A DNA stretch of 64,000 nucleotides, taken from Hydractinia symbiolongicarpus (lineage: Eukaryota; Cnidaria; Hydrozoa; Anthoathecata; Hydractiniidae). Both the position numbers and the translations under genes were made by a program. The DNA is taken from NCBI RefSeq assembly GCF_029227915.1, contig NC_079882.1, forward strand, positions 22,823,001 to 22,887,000. Direction: 5' to 3'. A model generated the notes under the pieces. The model had not been told where the DNA came from, ran no database searches, and was given only the letters and a program-made list of their open reading frames with translations. Positions 36,101 to 51,100 of the stretch are shown here, in pieces (positions within the stretch are counted from its first letter, which is position 1; the number at the start of each line of letters is the position of its first letter).

Positions 36101-39100
36101 ATGGAGAACGCAGAATCTTTTTCAAATTAGAGAATGATCGCATACTTTAATGTTATAAATTTTCGGAGGTAGTACTTCATTATCCAAAGCTGAGTCAATG
36201 TTGATAATTCATTTGCGGGAATATATACACTTTTTTATGATTAAAAGTTGAAAATCTCAAAGAAATATAGATTAAAATGCATTTATATAACTGGTAGCCA
36301 AAGGCATGTGTATTTAAATTTAACATTAAATTCTTTATGCTCTTTTGTATTAACACGCGTTTATCCGTCAAAACGTTATTACTTTTCTTAAATTTGTACC
36401 TGTTTACGCCATTTTTTCGAAGTTTTTATTTGCTATAATTTTTGTTATAGTTTATACTGCTTCTGCAATATTGGCGTCCTATGAAGTTATTACATTGCTT
36501 CAAGTTGCCAAAAAAAACCACAAAACCTCGAACGTAACAAAACGAGAGATTATATCTTTTTTGTTTTTACCTTTCTAGTATAACATAAAATGATTAAGAA
36601 AACAGGTACAAAATTGATTTTTTTTATTTAGACATTCCGTTACAGCTTGGTATGTCAAGTGGCATAATTAAGAACACACAGTTAAAGAGTAATAATGGGA
36701 TTATTGAAGCAGCATCGAGATTGTTTAATTTTGACGATGGAATGCATAGAATGAATGATAATATTCCAATGTATTTACAAATTGATTTTCAAAAAGCAAA
36801 AACAGTCACAGGCATATCCATGCAAGGTTCGTTCGAAGGGTGGATAAAAAAATTCATAAAAAAATACAATATAAAGTATTCAAACGATAGTAAAACTTTT
36901 ACCCTATTAAATCAGGTTAGTATCTGTAAATTCCTGGTTAAATACGTTGTAATTTTTATGCAATTTCTTTTGTTAGTGCAGAAACTCTGTTTCTGTGAAT
37001 TTTGAAAATAGTAGGTACTCATCTGTTAGCTAACAAAGGAGTTTTTTTTGAGGCTGGTACAATAGAATGACGTCAAAACTTTTGAACTGTTCTATTATGA
37101 GAAAGTATGTCGTTAATAGAAACATGCTTTGACCCTAATATCTTCTCAGCAGTTCGGCGAGACTTTTACACATTGGAAGTGACAGGTTAACAAATGAAGA
37201 AAAAATTATTTCGTATGCTGACAGATCATTGATGATCTTATGAAAATTTATTTTTGTAAAATGTTTACTACTCAAGTGTCTTCCAACGAGCTCTTAAACT
37301 AATGAAATGGTATACGTTTTTAACATTTGTTTTAGAATTTAGGCAACACGGATTTAGGTGCTGTTTTTATTCCCTTTCTGGAGCCCACGACAATGAAATA
37401 CATCAGAATAACAGCTATAGATTGTACAAGCACGTGTGGTATGAAAGTTGAGATTTATGGTTATGATCCAGGTAAGAATTTGGATTATTTGTTGTTTGTA
37501 TAAGTTATTCGATCTAACTGATTTTATCAAGTTTCTATTAAATTTTTGTTTTAGTGTGTTTTCAAACTTTGACACAAATGAATATATATAGAAGAAATGG
37601 TGCCATTGTACCTAATGTTGATATTAACAGTCCAGGTGCATGGTGTGCAACAGATAATGCTGATTTTGTTCGTATTACATTCACCAAACCAATAATAATC
37701 TCCGGGATAATTTTACAAGGAGATTCTAACAGAGATGGCTGGGTAAAAAAGTACAAAGTACAATACGGTGCAACAAAATATGAGCTTATTGAGGTATGCC
37801 TTGTAATTTACTTGTATTTTTGGGCTTTTTATATCAAGAGTATTCAGTAAAGTGGGATGAAAATCTAGTTATATTTGACCAATTTAAAGTTCGCGCAGTG
37901 TGTTGCTTAACATGTTAATAAAGTTTGCGATAGTCACAATTAACCTTATTTGGTACAACTTTTTTTGCTATGCTGCATGATTATGATACTACCTAAGGTT
38001 TCATTTATCTATCGGACACCAGCGTACAAAGTTTTTTGGACACTATTCGCTCTTGGATCCTACGTCATCTCTAAAAATAATAATAAATAAATAAAAATAA
38101 GAATAAGAATGAAAAAGCAACTACTTCTACGGTAAAATGTTACTTACGGTAAAAATAATTTTAATCATTATCGTACTGGATTGTCGTGTTGCTATGACTT
38201 GCGAAAAGTTGAAAATGTTTCAGCACAGTATAAGATTTAGTTTTTTTATTATAGGATTGTTAACTTTTCCTAGGGAAGAAAATGTCGCGTAATAAACATA
38301 TTTTGCTTAGTTAAACATAAAATCATAAATGTACCGAGAGTTATTTTAGTGTGTTTTAGGTAGCTATAAACTAAAATTTAGTTTCCGACTCACAACAAAG
38401 ATTTCACAATGCTTTTTTTCAAAGTTTAACATGACAACCATTTCGTGGACAAAATTATACAGTTATTATTTTTTTTATTTTCAGTCAAAACTTTTCGGGT
38501 ATCTATTTTATGTGTTTTTTCAAGAAACAACTTTTATGTGGAATAGAAGAAAGCAAATAGGCTTTTTGAAGTCAACCTCCCAAGAAAGAAATCAGCAATC
38601 ATAAGGATACTAAGAAGGCGACTTTTTTTTTAGATTGTTGGCTAAATAATTTTGCAAATAAAGCAACTAAACAAACCATATCTACACTGCTTCCCTAGAC
38701 ACTAGAAGTTCGTGAATAAATAATCTCGTTTTTATGTTAGTCAGTATTTTAGTATGTATATTTCGCAGAATAAAATTTGGAAGAAAATGCGGTGTTTTGT
38801 TTTTTTCGCAAATGACGTACCATCATTATAACGTTATTTAATTAACCAAACCTTCGTTTTTTCACTCACTCACTCTTGAAGTTACTGTATTTGACTCATA
38901 GTCATTCCAATACAGCCTATGTGTATCAGTAAATATATTATTTTAATAAATGTTTAAAGATTTCGAAAAGATAAAAGTTGAACACTCTAAAAAATTTAGT
39001 TAAATCTCTGATGTAATTTTTTTAATATAACTAGAAAACTGTTTTTCTCTTATTGTGTAGTCAACCATCGTGAAATATCTAAAAGGAATAAAATAGTATT

Positions 39101-42100
39101 AGTAATTAAAGGGGCTACGGAACTGTTAAAGTAGAATCTGCGTCACTAGTGTAACTCTCTATCGTTGCACATTCTGAATAACAGCGTGTTTTAAACACAC
39201 CATTCGAAAGGACAAGAACAAAAAATTTATGCTCACTTTACAACTATTTACGGTCTGCACTGGACCTGTGTCTGCAATAATTTGTATGCCTTTAAGCAAT
39301 CTATTACACTGTTTATTAAGTCTTACAGGTCAGTTTGTAGGGTGCTCTAAATGTTAACGTCGAAATGTGCCATGAAGATATTTAATGAGAAAGAAATATT
39401 CCATTAATTTTTAACCTACTTTTACATTGTTTTTCCCTAAAATTACCAATCGATATTTATTATGTTACTACGTTAGTATGTTTCTTTTAGGAATTAGTTG
39501 GTGTCCCAGCACGGATATCACCATTATCTGTAAACTGGCTAAATCCCTACATCGTGACAAATTTTCTACACATTATTCCAACATTATGTAACAATGGCAG
39601 ATGCTGTTTAAGATTTCGATTAAAAGGATGTCAGTTTGGTAAGAGACAGTGAAACTTCGTCGTTTTTTTAATTAATGAAAATGAGAGTCACTGAAATGAG
39701 AAGGTAGTTTAATTAACAATTTTCTCGCATTTTCAGTTTTAGAAGAGCCTCATACAATACAAGGAAGCATATCTTCTTCAACAATCACATTTACATGGAA
39801 AGCACCAATTTCGCATCCTCTTCCAGTGGACAAATATCATGTATGTGGCACTTGTCATGATAAAACGTTCTGCCATAACTTTAAAAGTTTAAAATAAAAA
39901 GAATTTTTTTATATGTAGAATACATCTAAAGTATATTATAATGGTTATAATGGTATAATACGATATTGTATCTTTCATAGCTTTATTTGTTCTTTCAGAT
40001 TAGAATTTCAGCGTCAAAGGAGTATGAAAATAAACACAAGTTCTCCTTCTCAACAATCAACACTACTACAACACATTTAAGTTATAATGTTTCAGACATC
40101 AACTTCTCAGCAGCTCGTATTCAAGTTAATATTACGGCAGATATTCAAGGAGTAAAAAAATCTGCTAAACCATACGATTTTTATGTCCAACCAAAAGGTA
40201 AGTTTAAAAGATTAATTTATCCCCAGTAGTGAGAGTAGAACGGGAAAAAGAAACTTGTGTTGAATGCACTAATGAATGAATCAATTTTTGATAAAATTGT
40301 GGTACAAACAAATTTATTTTGTTGCAATATACCAAAAGTTCTGGCAGAAAATTACTTTTTCAGTTGTCGCGCATATTTGTGTATCAACATGTAAACCAAT
40401 TAGAACAGAGATGTAATATATAAGGAAATATATAAATCGGAAACATGAAAAAAGAAATCATGCTTGGTAATGTTATTTTCGTTTTACGTTTAAAGTGTTT
40501 GTCAGGAATTTTTTTGTATCTCTACAACCTATACTGCTGCTGTGCAACCGTCGCTCTACATTGACACTAGTTATTGTTGCCGTTATTAGATAGGTCTTTT
40601 TCTTCCTCGTCACTCTCGGAACTACACGTTCCTAATTTATTCAGTTCTTCCATAAAAATTTCTTTTTTAAAATTGTCCACTCTCCACGATGTTTACTTTT
40701 CGTTTTTTTCTTTCCAGTCAGTGTTTCGTTTATCATTTTTTAACTACTATTTTGGAGTAACTCATTCAATTTCATTACATTTTGTATCAAACGCAGTAGA
40801 GTTAGAACAAATATGTAGTATATAAAGTAATATATAAATCGGAAACATGAAAAAAGAAATTATGCTTGGCTAATGTTTTTTTCATTCTACCTTTGACATG
40901 TTTGTCAGGAATTTTATTTGTATCTCTGCAACGTAGATAGATAAGCGAAGCACAATAACAGCATGAATGTTAGAAGCTTAGTGTTTGAGGCAAAAACACC
41001 TACTAAAATCTACAAAGGAATTATTGAACACTGAATATTTGTATCAAACAATATATTTTTACTAGATCCACCATCACCTGGATTAACTAAAAACTTTTCT
41101 TTTAATGAAACACACAACGCCACTATTGTCACATTAACCACTTCGTCAGATGAAAACGGACCAATCAGGTGAGAACTTGTTTACAAATGCTACGCATTGT
41201 ATGCATGAGATAATTTAGTTATATAATAACAAATTCATAATTAGTAAAACGTAAAGAGGAGTGACAATTGAGAATTTTTTTGGTAACGTGACATTTAAAA
41301 CAATAACCATGTTTTCGTTTGGCTTTTGTGGATATCAGTGAATTTTAGACTCGCATTTGTCATTTGCAGTTTAAAAAATTCGTGCAAGGTTATATCGAAC
41401 CACTTTTGTTCGAAAATCAAAGCGCTGGTATTATTATTTTAAAGAATTTTAAAATTCGGGTTGCGATCTCATATAATGCATTATGGATAAGATCATTAAC
41501 ATACTTTCAAACATTGCTTCAAAACATTTTTTATCTTATGATACCATCAGGAGTGTTCACATTGTAAAAAAGAATTAATTTTGTATAATTTTTCAGGAAC
41601 TTAATTATAAATTTATGCAGGTTACCCTATTGCATCATCAAAATGAAGTCATAAGTACAAATGGAAATCTTTTAAGTTAAATATTTAAAGACCGTTTTAC
41701 ATTAGACAATATATTATAACAACATATTGCAGATACTTGATAAATATTGCAAAATATTGCAACAGTAGGAATATATAGTGTGAAAACAACATACAATACA
41801 CCACACTGATAAAACATTTCAACGCAAATGTTCGCAATATTCCTATTGCCATAACAATATATTTTAAACAGACATAGTGTGTAAATTAATTTCTACAATA
41901 CAATCTACAATATATTTTGGATAATGTAAATCACCACAAAAATCTCACGGTATAGTAAATAAATCAAACGAAAAAGCACACAGAAAACTTTACTTTAAAA
42001 ACTTTAATTTTAAATTAACTTTATTTCCAACGTCTTTTAAATGCGTTAATTATCCTAAGCTCTTACAATTTAGTTGTTGATGTGTCGATTTAAGAAGTAT

Positions 42101-45100
42101 AAAAATGTCTTAATTTAAAGCGCATATATATGGTCGTTCAGTATTTTTGTTTTTCTTTTAATAATATTTCGACCTTCTTATTGGAAGTATTCATCAAAAA
42201 TTCAAAGAATAAATATCTCTTGTTCAATGACGGGTCCGAAAATAACATAACTGGGTCGGTTTCCTTAAGTTTGATTTTTCTATCGATCAAGCAATAAAAA
42301 TGCCGTCCATTGACCTTAAAAATAGAAATTCAGTCACCATCTCTAGACCAGTCAGAGTATCTATATTACTCGTTTTGATAATATAAAAATTTCAGGTGAT
42401 TTTTGACGTATATCAGCATTATCGGCAAACCCTACCCAACATCGTTTACAAATCGGTTTTATTGTAAAACTCGAAGCACGATTGTCGTGAATTTTCGCGA
42501 ATACAATTCAGGAGATTATGCACGCTCAACGAATATAGCTAGCCGATCATGTTTTGAATGTTCTACTCTTGGTTCTTGGTTATTGATGATTTATATTGAA
42601 TGAATCAATATTGTTTCTTTCGTTTTTTAATTGTTGTTTGTGAAATTTATTCATCTAGAACCTTTTTGGTATATATAGGGTAAGGTTGTGCAGTCAAAGT
42701 ATTTTATAAATACGAAGAAAACACGTAAATATCATAGACAGCGAACTGCTTTTCCTTTGCATTCGCTCGAAAATGCTGTCTTGCATCAATAACGTTAAAC
42801 TAAAATAAAAATAATGTTGGATTTGCTAATTCCACTGATGATTATAAATCGGCACAATGCACAAAAGAGGACATAATTGCGACATTGGTAGTTTGATTTT
42901 GTGCTACCTTTACTACCTTTACATACCTTACTTTTTTAACTTGTAGCTATTATGAGATTGTGATATCAACAACTCGAAAGACCAACCTACCAAACCAACT
43001 AAAAAATCAAGCCGAATCCGAATTAAAGAATCTAGATTATTTTCTTGCTTCCCAAATTAATGCTGAAGATTTGCCAACAGACGGTTTACAATATTCTTTC
43101 GTGGAGGGTCAAGAGTATATTGATAGTTTAAATGCAAGAATATCAACCGTTGGAAAATATTATTTGTATGCTCGGGCTGTTATAGATGGAAATGTAAGGT
43201 TATATGGATATTCCTTTTTTATATATTATATTGTTCTTTATTACCTCAAATGTCTAAAATGCTATATTTTCAACATGTACGAAGTTTAATAGCAACTAAT
43301 TATCGTTAAATTAAAAAACTTTCGAACATACATAATGTATTTTTTTAGTTCTAATGATGTAATTAAAATTAATTTTTTTTACGAAATCAATTTATATCTA
43401 ATTAGTGAATAAGCCTAACTAGAATGTAGGTCGTCAGAATTCTCTTTTTTACCTTTACTCACCATTCCCCCGGTGGTGTAATAGACGACAAAAAACCGAT
43501 GTTAATAGGGTTGTATCTATATTAACTAATATGTTTTAACTAGGATATTACAAAATACGGCTTCAGCAAAATGAATTACTTTTCAATTCTCTCTCAAGAA
43601 ATCATGTTAGGTGAGATTGTTTATTTGTCTATTTTGTTTTTCACCTTCTACATTTTTAATTTTTCCTCCTTTCAAAACTTGGGAATAAAATGTTACAAAT
43701 TGTTAAACACTCAGAACGCTAGTGTAGTTATTAAAAGTTACAAATAAATATTTTGTATATTTATATTTTAGAGCGCAACTCTCTTAGCGTAATTATACCA
43801 AGAATCTTGAATGATGCTATTCCATCTGTTAGACTGGTGAAAGGATCTTCAAATATAGAGTAAATTAATCCTTTGCATACTGCTCATTTCCAGTTAACTC
43901 AATCGGTCCTGATTAATTGGCTTTTGCACATTTTTTCGTAGACTTAGCATTAAAGTAGGTGCCAGCTGCCAACATTTTTCATAAATTAGGATTGGTCACA
44001 AACAACAACAACGTGTATTAACTTATAAGATAACACCTTCACTCATTCCCAGATTAGATAGAGTTACCAACTAAACAGTATTAATAACATTTTTTATCAG
44101 TACTCCCCTTTTTAAAGAGCTTTAATTTTTAGGTATCATTTTGTTGTAATCATGAAAGTGAACAAGACAACTTTACAAGAAAAAGAACCAACGTTGTACA
44201 AACAGAAAGAGTTAAAGACATACGAAACTGCTGATTACAACGAACCTTACATAGCTGGCGTATTTAACAAAGCACAGTTACTCAATGTTGATGAGTTTAA
44301 ATTAGGTAATGTAGACGACAGAGTTGAGCATACATTTTGTTATAGTACGTTCAAAATACTCCTATTTTGAAAATGTCATAATAAATTTGTTTGTCATAAC
44401 CTTTCTTAATCCTTTTTTTTATAAAGCTGTGATTAAAAAAAAAGACATGTTAAATTATTAAGCTTTCGCAATATTAAACAGGTGATAACGTAACGTACTC
44501 GATGCCATCCAGTTCTGCTCGCAAAAGAAGATCAGTACTGGAGTACAGAAATGGACCTTTAATTGTGGGTGAAACGTATGTTGTATTTCAAAGACTTCTT
44601 GTGCAGGTAAATATAATATTATGTAACAGTGGAGTTCAATATAAAATTGTGTCAAAAGCTGCAGCTGGTGCTGCGAAAAGATAATAATTTAAAGAATTTA
44701 GTCGTAATGATAATAAGTTGAGTTAAATAATGAGATTATAAAATTATTCAAATACCAAAACTTTCATGTATGCTTACCATATTAAAACTACAGTGATTCC
44801 TTAAAAACGAGTAAATGAGTAATTAAAAGTTTTAAACCTAGTCAATTTAAGTTCCTATACAATAGTTCCAAATTCTGTAATATAATAGATTGCCAGACTT
44901 TGTTAAAGAGCGTCACATCATATTTAAACGGATCTAAATTTTTGAGAACTGGTTAAGAAAGAGTACCAAGGAAGTATTTCTTTTTAGGATGAGTTTTATT
45001 CAACTGCATGGTCAAAAGAATTTGTAGTACCCATGCAAGCAGAAAATGGTAGGGAATATTGCTTCTAATGGTATATAAAAGACCCAATATGCCTATTTTC

Positions 45101-48100
45101 ATATTCGTTTTTTTTTGTTCTGCAAAATACACAAAGGTCGTCATAATAGTTGTTTTGTAATTATTTGTGTTGCATTAGCCAGGTAAACTAACTTTGAATA
45201 AGTGATACCATTATGGCTGGACTAGAAGTCAAATCATTAAATAAGCGTCTCATTTACTGCGAGGAATACATTAAGCATTGGATTAAACAAGTCAATTGGA
45301 TCTAGTTTTCCTCTGTTCTATCACAAGGTACAAATTTCTAACAAAAGTTCTGCAAACATATTATTATCCGTCATTAATAAAAAGTCACATATGGAACCAC
45401 CGGACAAATATAATATGTTCACCATCTCCCAGTTTATTTACACTGGGTACGTAATTGTCATATGTTTTTGCTTTATTCCTTGGATCATTGATGTATAAGA
45501 CTTGCGGAGTGGATGAGAATCCTGCTTCCCATATGGTTACAAATTTCTCAGTCTACAAATCAGTAGCCAAAAATGCGCACTTTCAATGAACAGAACATGA
45601 AAAAAAAGTCGTGTGTTAGTTTGTTTAGCAGTCAAAGCATATTGAGACAAATACAACCACTTAACGCTTAAAGGAACCAAGCCAGCGATGAACAAGGATT
45701 TTGCGAATGAATAAATACTGAATTAACACGCAACGGGATAAATTATGTTTTCGGAACTTTCTTCTCCGAAAAAAATTTATTGGCTTGGGAAACATACTCG
45801 AACACCAAAGATTTCGCATATAACTCATCGAAGCGCAAAAGTATATTACAAAAGTATTTACACGCTATATACAATCACTCGTTGTAAGTTGGAAAAAACG
45901 TTTAGCAGTATTGTACTGAATTAGAGGATCATCGGCTCGGTGCAAAAAGATTAACCATTTCAAAACGGTGCTTTTTGTCTCTGTAGCATCAGGTGAGGGA
46001 CAGAGTTCCTGTAGGCCTACTTATGGTTATATGATAAAACTTAGCATACTTGTAGAAATTCCTAATACAAACAAATCTCAGGAAACACTCAATTTGATGG
46101 CGTCATGCTGATCTGGAATGACGCCATACATACCTAAAATAGGTAATTTTACCAATGTTTGCAACCGATTATAAGGTTCATTATCCATATGGTCTTAATT
46201 CTTTGTTGATTTATTAACTGAATTAAAGAAAATTGATCTCATATAAAAAAAGGAACATTATGACGCCATTATGATCAAAAATGTTTTCTTATTTTATCGA
46301 TAAAGGCGAATAGATCCGTGTTTGCAGAAATGTTTATGTCATTAAACTTTGGACATGTTTAGAAAATGGCATTAATAAATGTTTGCTTCCAATAATTTTA
46401 TCGGATTACATAGTTTTACTTAGTGATTTTGTCTTGTATGGAAATATACTTTTGATAACATCCCAGAATTTCTTTAAATTGCATGTTCTTTCAGAATATT
46501 TTTATTGTAGTTGCCTTTAGCATAATGAATTTTTGAGAGACATAAATGCGGTGAGACATAAATTGTTTCACTTAACTGGTAATCCAGTCACTACATCGAA
46601 TTTTTTTTTCAACAATGGGCGCTATTTATTATAAATTGTTTCTAACACATTAAAATTAGTCACAGCTAGGGTTTAAAAAATCTATATTATAACACCCGTA
46701 TACGTCTGTCCATCTGTCTGTCTGTCACGAGTAGCAAGACGCACGTAATGCGGTATAAAAGGGACAGGCAAACCCGTGGACTTTTCCACAGGCCACCGAC
46801 TAGTATCCTATATTATAATACGCTTGTGTGTGTTGCTATGTGAGTTCACGGCACTAAAATCACAGGTAACTTTCTTATTTCTCAAGCATTGTCTCTCCAA
46901 AGCATGGCGTTACGCTAAGATTTACTAGGTTAAAAAATCGCAAAGCGGGAGGTTTATGTTGTGTATTTCAAAAGCCGTACCGGGTCGTTATGGATAAAAT
47001 AATTCAATTTAAACCCTGGTTTACCATGTGCGCGCCGTATCTCACGAAAACAAATTGTTTATCAAGTGAAAAAAGAAACCGGAGCGAAGAAGATTGTCTC
47101 TTTTTCAAATTAATCCTGAAAAAGGTTATTTCAAACAAGGCATGGCAATGTTTTCTAATCATGAGTTTAGCTTAAAGTTTATTTGGTATGATGCATTACA
47201 AACTGTGCATTGTGGAAATTCTGTAATAACCTTTTTTCAATAACTTAAAGAAATATGTTGGGTTTTTTTGAATGGAATATTATTTTCTCTGCTTTAATTA
47301 TGGGATGGCAATGCAAATACATAATTTTAGCAGATTTAGCTTTTTCCATAACGGTAGTTAGTCACTCACCTGCCCATTTTTTTAGACGTTTTGCTTCATC
47401 GGGTATAAATACAGAATAACACAGATTGTGACTTTAAAATTACTGTGTTGATATCCCTTACATAAATTCAATGAGAGATTCAGTGGATTTTTCTGCGGGA
47501 ATTCGGCTAGTATATATATAATTTCAAAAATATTCCAAACACAAGGTAATTTAGAAAATTATTGTATTAAACACAGATGTTGACAATAGGGAATTTTTTT
47601 CTACAACACAATATAAATACAAATCGATACACCTATAGCTACGGCATAACTAGCTAGTGATCACAACGCCACATTAAGCTTTGCTCCTAAATCACTAGCT
47701 AGCAAAATAAAAACAAAAACATGTTCACATCTAAAACTGTGTAAAATCTATCGGAATTTCAACTATTTTATCACCAATACCTTCCTTATAACTGTGTTAA
47801 TTTGACACTTGTTTGATACAATCTTATAGCTTGTATGTATGTATGTATGTATGTATGTATGTATGTATGTATGTATGTATGTATGTATGTATGTATGTAT
47901 GTATGTATGTATCTATCTATCTACTTATGTATCTGTTCTGTCTTTTTTGCCACATGTGTATTTCGCAGAACGAAACGGATATGGAAATAAACTTATTTTG
48001 TGACGTCTATGTCAAAATGTACAATGATAATTGCGAACAAATAAAATGTTGCATTGTGTGTGAGTCCATGCATGTATATTGATGCTTTAAATTGAAATCT

Positions 48101-51100
48101 GAACAAAAATTTGAATTTTACATAGGTAAAGAGAAGGTTGCGCCCCAGCCACCATCATCGTCTTCAAAATTGTCATTAATAATCGGCATATGTGTGTCGT
48201 CAGTCATTGTGATTGTCATAATTGGTGCGATCATATACAAAAGGTAACTGATAGAGTATGAAGTGATTCTTCCATGCTAAAATAAATTTATGTCTAATTA
48301 TTTTATTCTTTCGTGCTGTAGCTTGAAACACATTTTTAAGTACAACAGACATAACTTTAGATATGACGCTTATATTTTTAATTTTGTTGTGAAAAGTCTT
48401 GCAGGTAACATTCTGTAATTTATGTGTGTTCTTTTAACAAATTACTTTCTTTTTGGGGAGGACTTAATGTTTGATATGCATTCTCGGAAATAAATTAAAA
48501 CGACAATTAAATCTCCTTCCCTCTTGTTTTTATGTCCAGAAAGGTGGCAACGTCAAGGACGAAGAGCACAGAGAGTGAAGGGGAAAAATCGGCTGGTGGA
48601 AGCAACTATCAAGATCTTACAGGAATTCATCAAAGTGTATATAAAGATACTTACGAAGGTAAAAAACACATAACTTCACCAAAAAAATGAAGTAAAAATT
48701 TAACATTGTTTTTCATCATGATTTTGTTGTCTTAGAACTTCAAAATGTCGCTAAAAGTGGTCCCACTTATGAGCAAATCGCAATGAAAAAAGTTCAACAC
48801 AAACAAATGGATACATCACAATTTTCCAAATATTTTATCCGACAATCGAGCTCAAATTATGAAGGCCTTAACAAAGAAATTAACTCGTTGGTTCAAAATA
48901 ATGACTACCGTAACTCGAACAGTAAAGCAGCAACTAATGATGTAATTGAGATCATCTCCAGCAAAGATCGATGTGTTGGTTACAGCATATTTCAAGGCGG
49001 TAACCTAAGAAATGCTTTTGATATTTGGAGAAAAATATTTCTTGAAGCGTTTCCAGTTGTTGTAGTTATACGAACCTGTGGTACATTACGATCGGACAAA
49101 TTACTTAACTGTCTAGTAGGCGAGACAGAAAAGTATGGAGACTATAATGTACGGTTATGTCAAACCTTAGTACGCAAAGATCATACAACTCAAGAAGTGG
49201 AAATTAGCTATGGACAGCACAAACATAAATTCTATCTTTATGAGTTTGAAGTATTGCCATTGATGGAGTATGTAGCGTCAACAGAATACTTAATGAATAC
49301 ATGCAGAGCCTTTAACCGCATGGTTCAGACCAAGCAAAATACACGCATTTCTTTCATCGATAATTCTGGTTACGGGTTTGATATTATACTGATTGTTATT
49401 ATTGAAATGATGGTACTCATTAAAGAAAAGGGAACAGTTGATATTTACAATTTCCTTACCATGCTTGTCAGCAAGGTTTCTTCATTAAAAGTCACTTTGG
49501 AACAGTATCTTATCATACACAAAGTAATTTGGGAATTTATAGCGTATGGTAAAAAGTATGTACCAGTTGAAGATTTTCAAAATGAATACAATAATTTCAA
49601 GAAGGAAAAAGATGACAAAGGAAGATATTTTTTTGAAAGAGAGTTTCATGAGCAGGATAAGTTACGAAAGTCCCTTACAAATACTTGTATCCCTGCCTCA
49701 AGTAAGTTAAATGCTTCAAAAAATTGCTTCCGTGGTGTACTTTCTGGTGAATATCTGCTATTTCATTGGGTGTAACTCTTTATATTCTTAAACATAAATC
49801 AAGTGTTGACAATGTTTTTAGCTGTGTTTGCTTTACTGCAAGCAAGAATTTAGGATATAATTTTGGCCCTGCCTTAGTTTAATTTTAATGCTTGCTGAAC
49901 AGAATGGTAAAATGTAACAGACAATATAACAGTTACCTTCTCAAATTGCATTTTTTCCAATATTGTTCAACAATGCTTTAATCTATCAATCATAGGACAA
50001 ATTTTTGTTACAAAATATGACATGTTTATACATGTCACTGCCGTACTTTAAGACTTAAAACGACATACACAGAAATTAGATAAGTATTCAAATGACACTG
50101 GTAAAGATTCAATCACTTCTGATAATAAATTCTACAGCTGTGTTAAAATTTTTATCTTTTTTGTTGACATTATTGGGATCAAACATTTTAAGGATTTTTA
50201 ACGTCCCTAGTATCCTCTTATCAGTAGTTTTATGTGAGCATATTCGAGCTTATATTCCATGACCAGATAAATGGCATTTGATCAAGGTTTGATCAACGTC
50301 CGGAATTTTAAAATTATATCATCATTTTTAAATTTCTTTTTTACAACTAGGGTTAATTGTGCCTTTTTCAATTCAGTGGAAGTATCAATTCTTTAAAAAT
50401 CAAAAGTACACTAAATCACAGCTACATGACCAGTCGATACGTGCGCATGATTTTGCTGAGCTTATTAGAATTCATTTAAACGCTTTTTCATAAATAAGTG
50501 TATTTTTGTTTCAGGTTATAAGAAGCGTGTTGTTTCACCAGTTTCACCAGATTACATTAATGCTGTGTATGTTGATAGTTATCAAAAGAGGAATGCATTT
50601 ATTGCAACACAAGCTCCTTTAAAAGAAACAGTTTTGGATTTCTGGGATATGGTTTTAAAGGAAAATGTATCAACCATTATCATGTTGCATACTTTGAATG
50701 AAGATAGAACTACTGATTATCCAGTGTTCTGGAAACTTCCAGAAGATAATTCAAAAGACATTAAAGTTAAATTGGTTTCTGACTCGATGCACGGTGTCGT
50801 TATGTTGCGATCATTTTTCGTATCGGTGAAAGCGGTATGTGATTTTTGTGTTGTTAGTAAAGTATGGACAGTTTCGTGTGGCATTAATGTGACTGTATGA
50901 TAAAATTTGAATGTCAAATAAAAGAACTGATTACTAAAAATTAGGTTCGGTTATAGAGAAATATTTGCTTGACAGTAAATCTGAGATAAAATGAAATTCG
51001 CTCAATTATCTTTATTAACCAGATATATTATTCCAAATTACAGGTGTTTACAAGTGTAATGCATGTTTTTACTGCTGGAGTATCTTCTTTCATTTTTTGA

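Noticed and set aside
38060-38115. AATA-rich tail resembling the end of a LINE
   Set aside because: No LINE coding or 3' UTR sequence precedes it; it may be simple AT repeat.
47813-48082. ORF with repeating Met-Tyr-Val-Cys
   Set aside because: It is only the translation of the (TGTA)n microsatellite.
49702-49775. Extension of the D1 exon to the stop at 49775
   Set aside because: A good donor (gtaagt) at 49702 in phase 1 joins the acceptor before 50515 and gives a continuous D2 entry; the extension has no PTP similarity.
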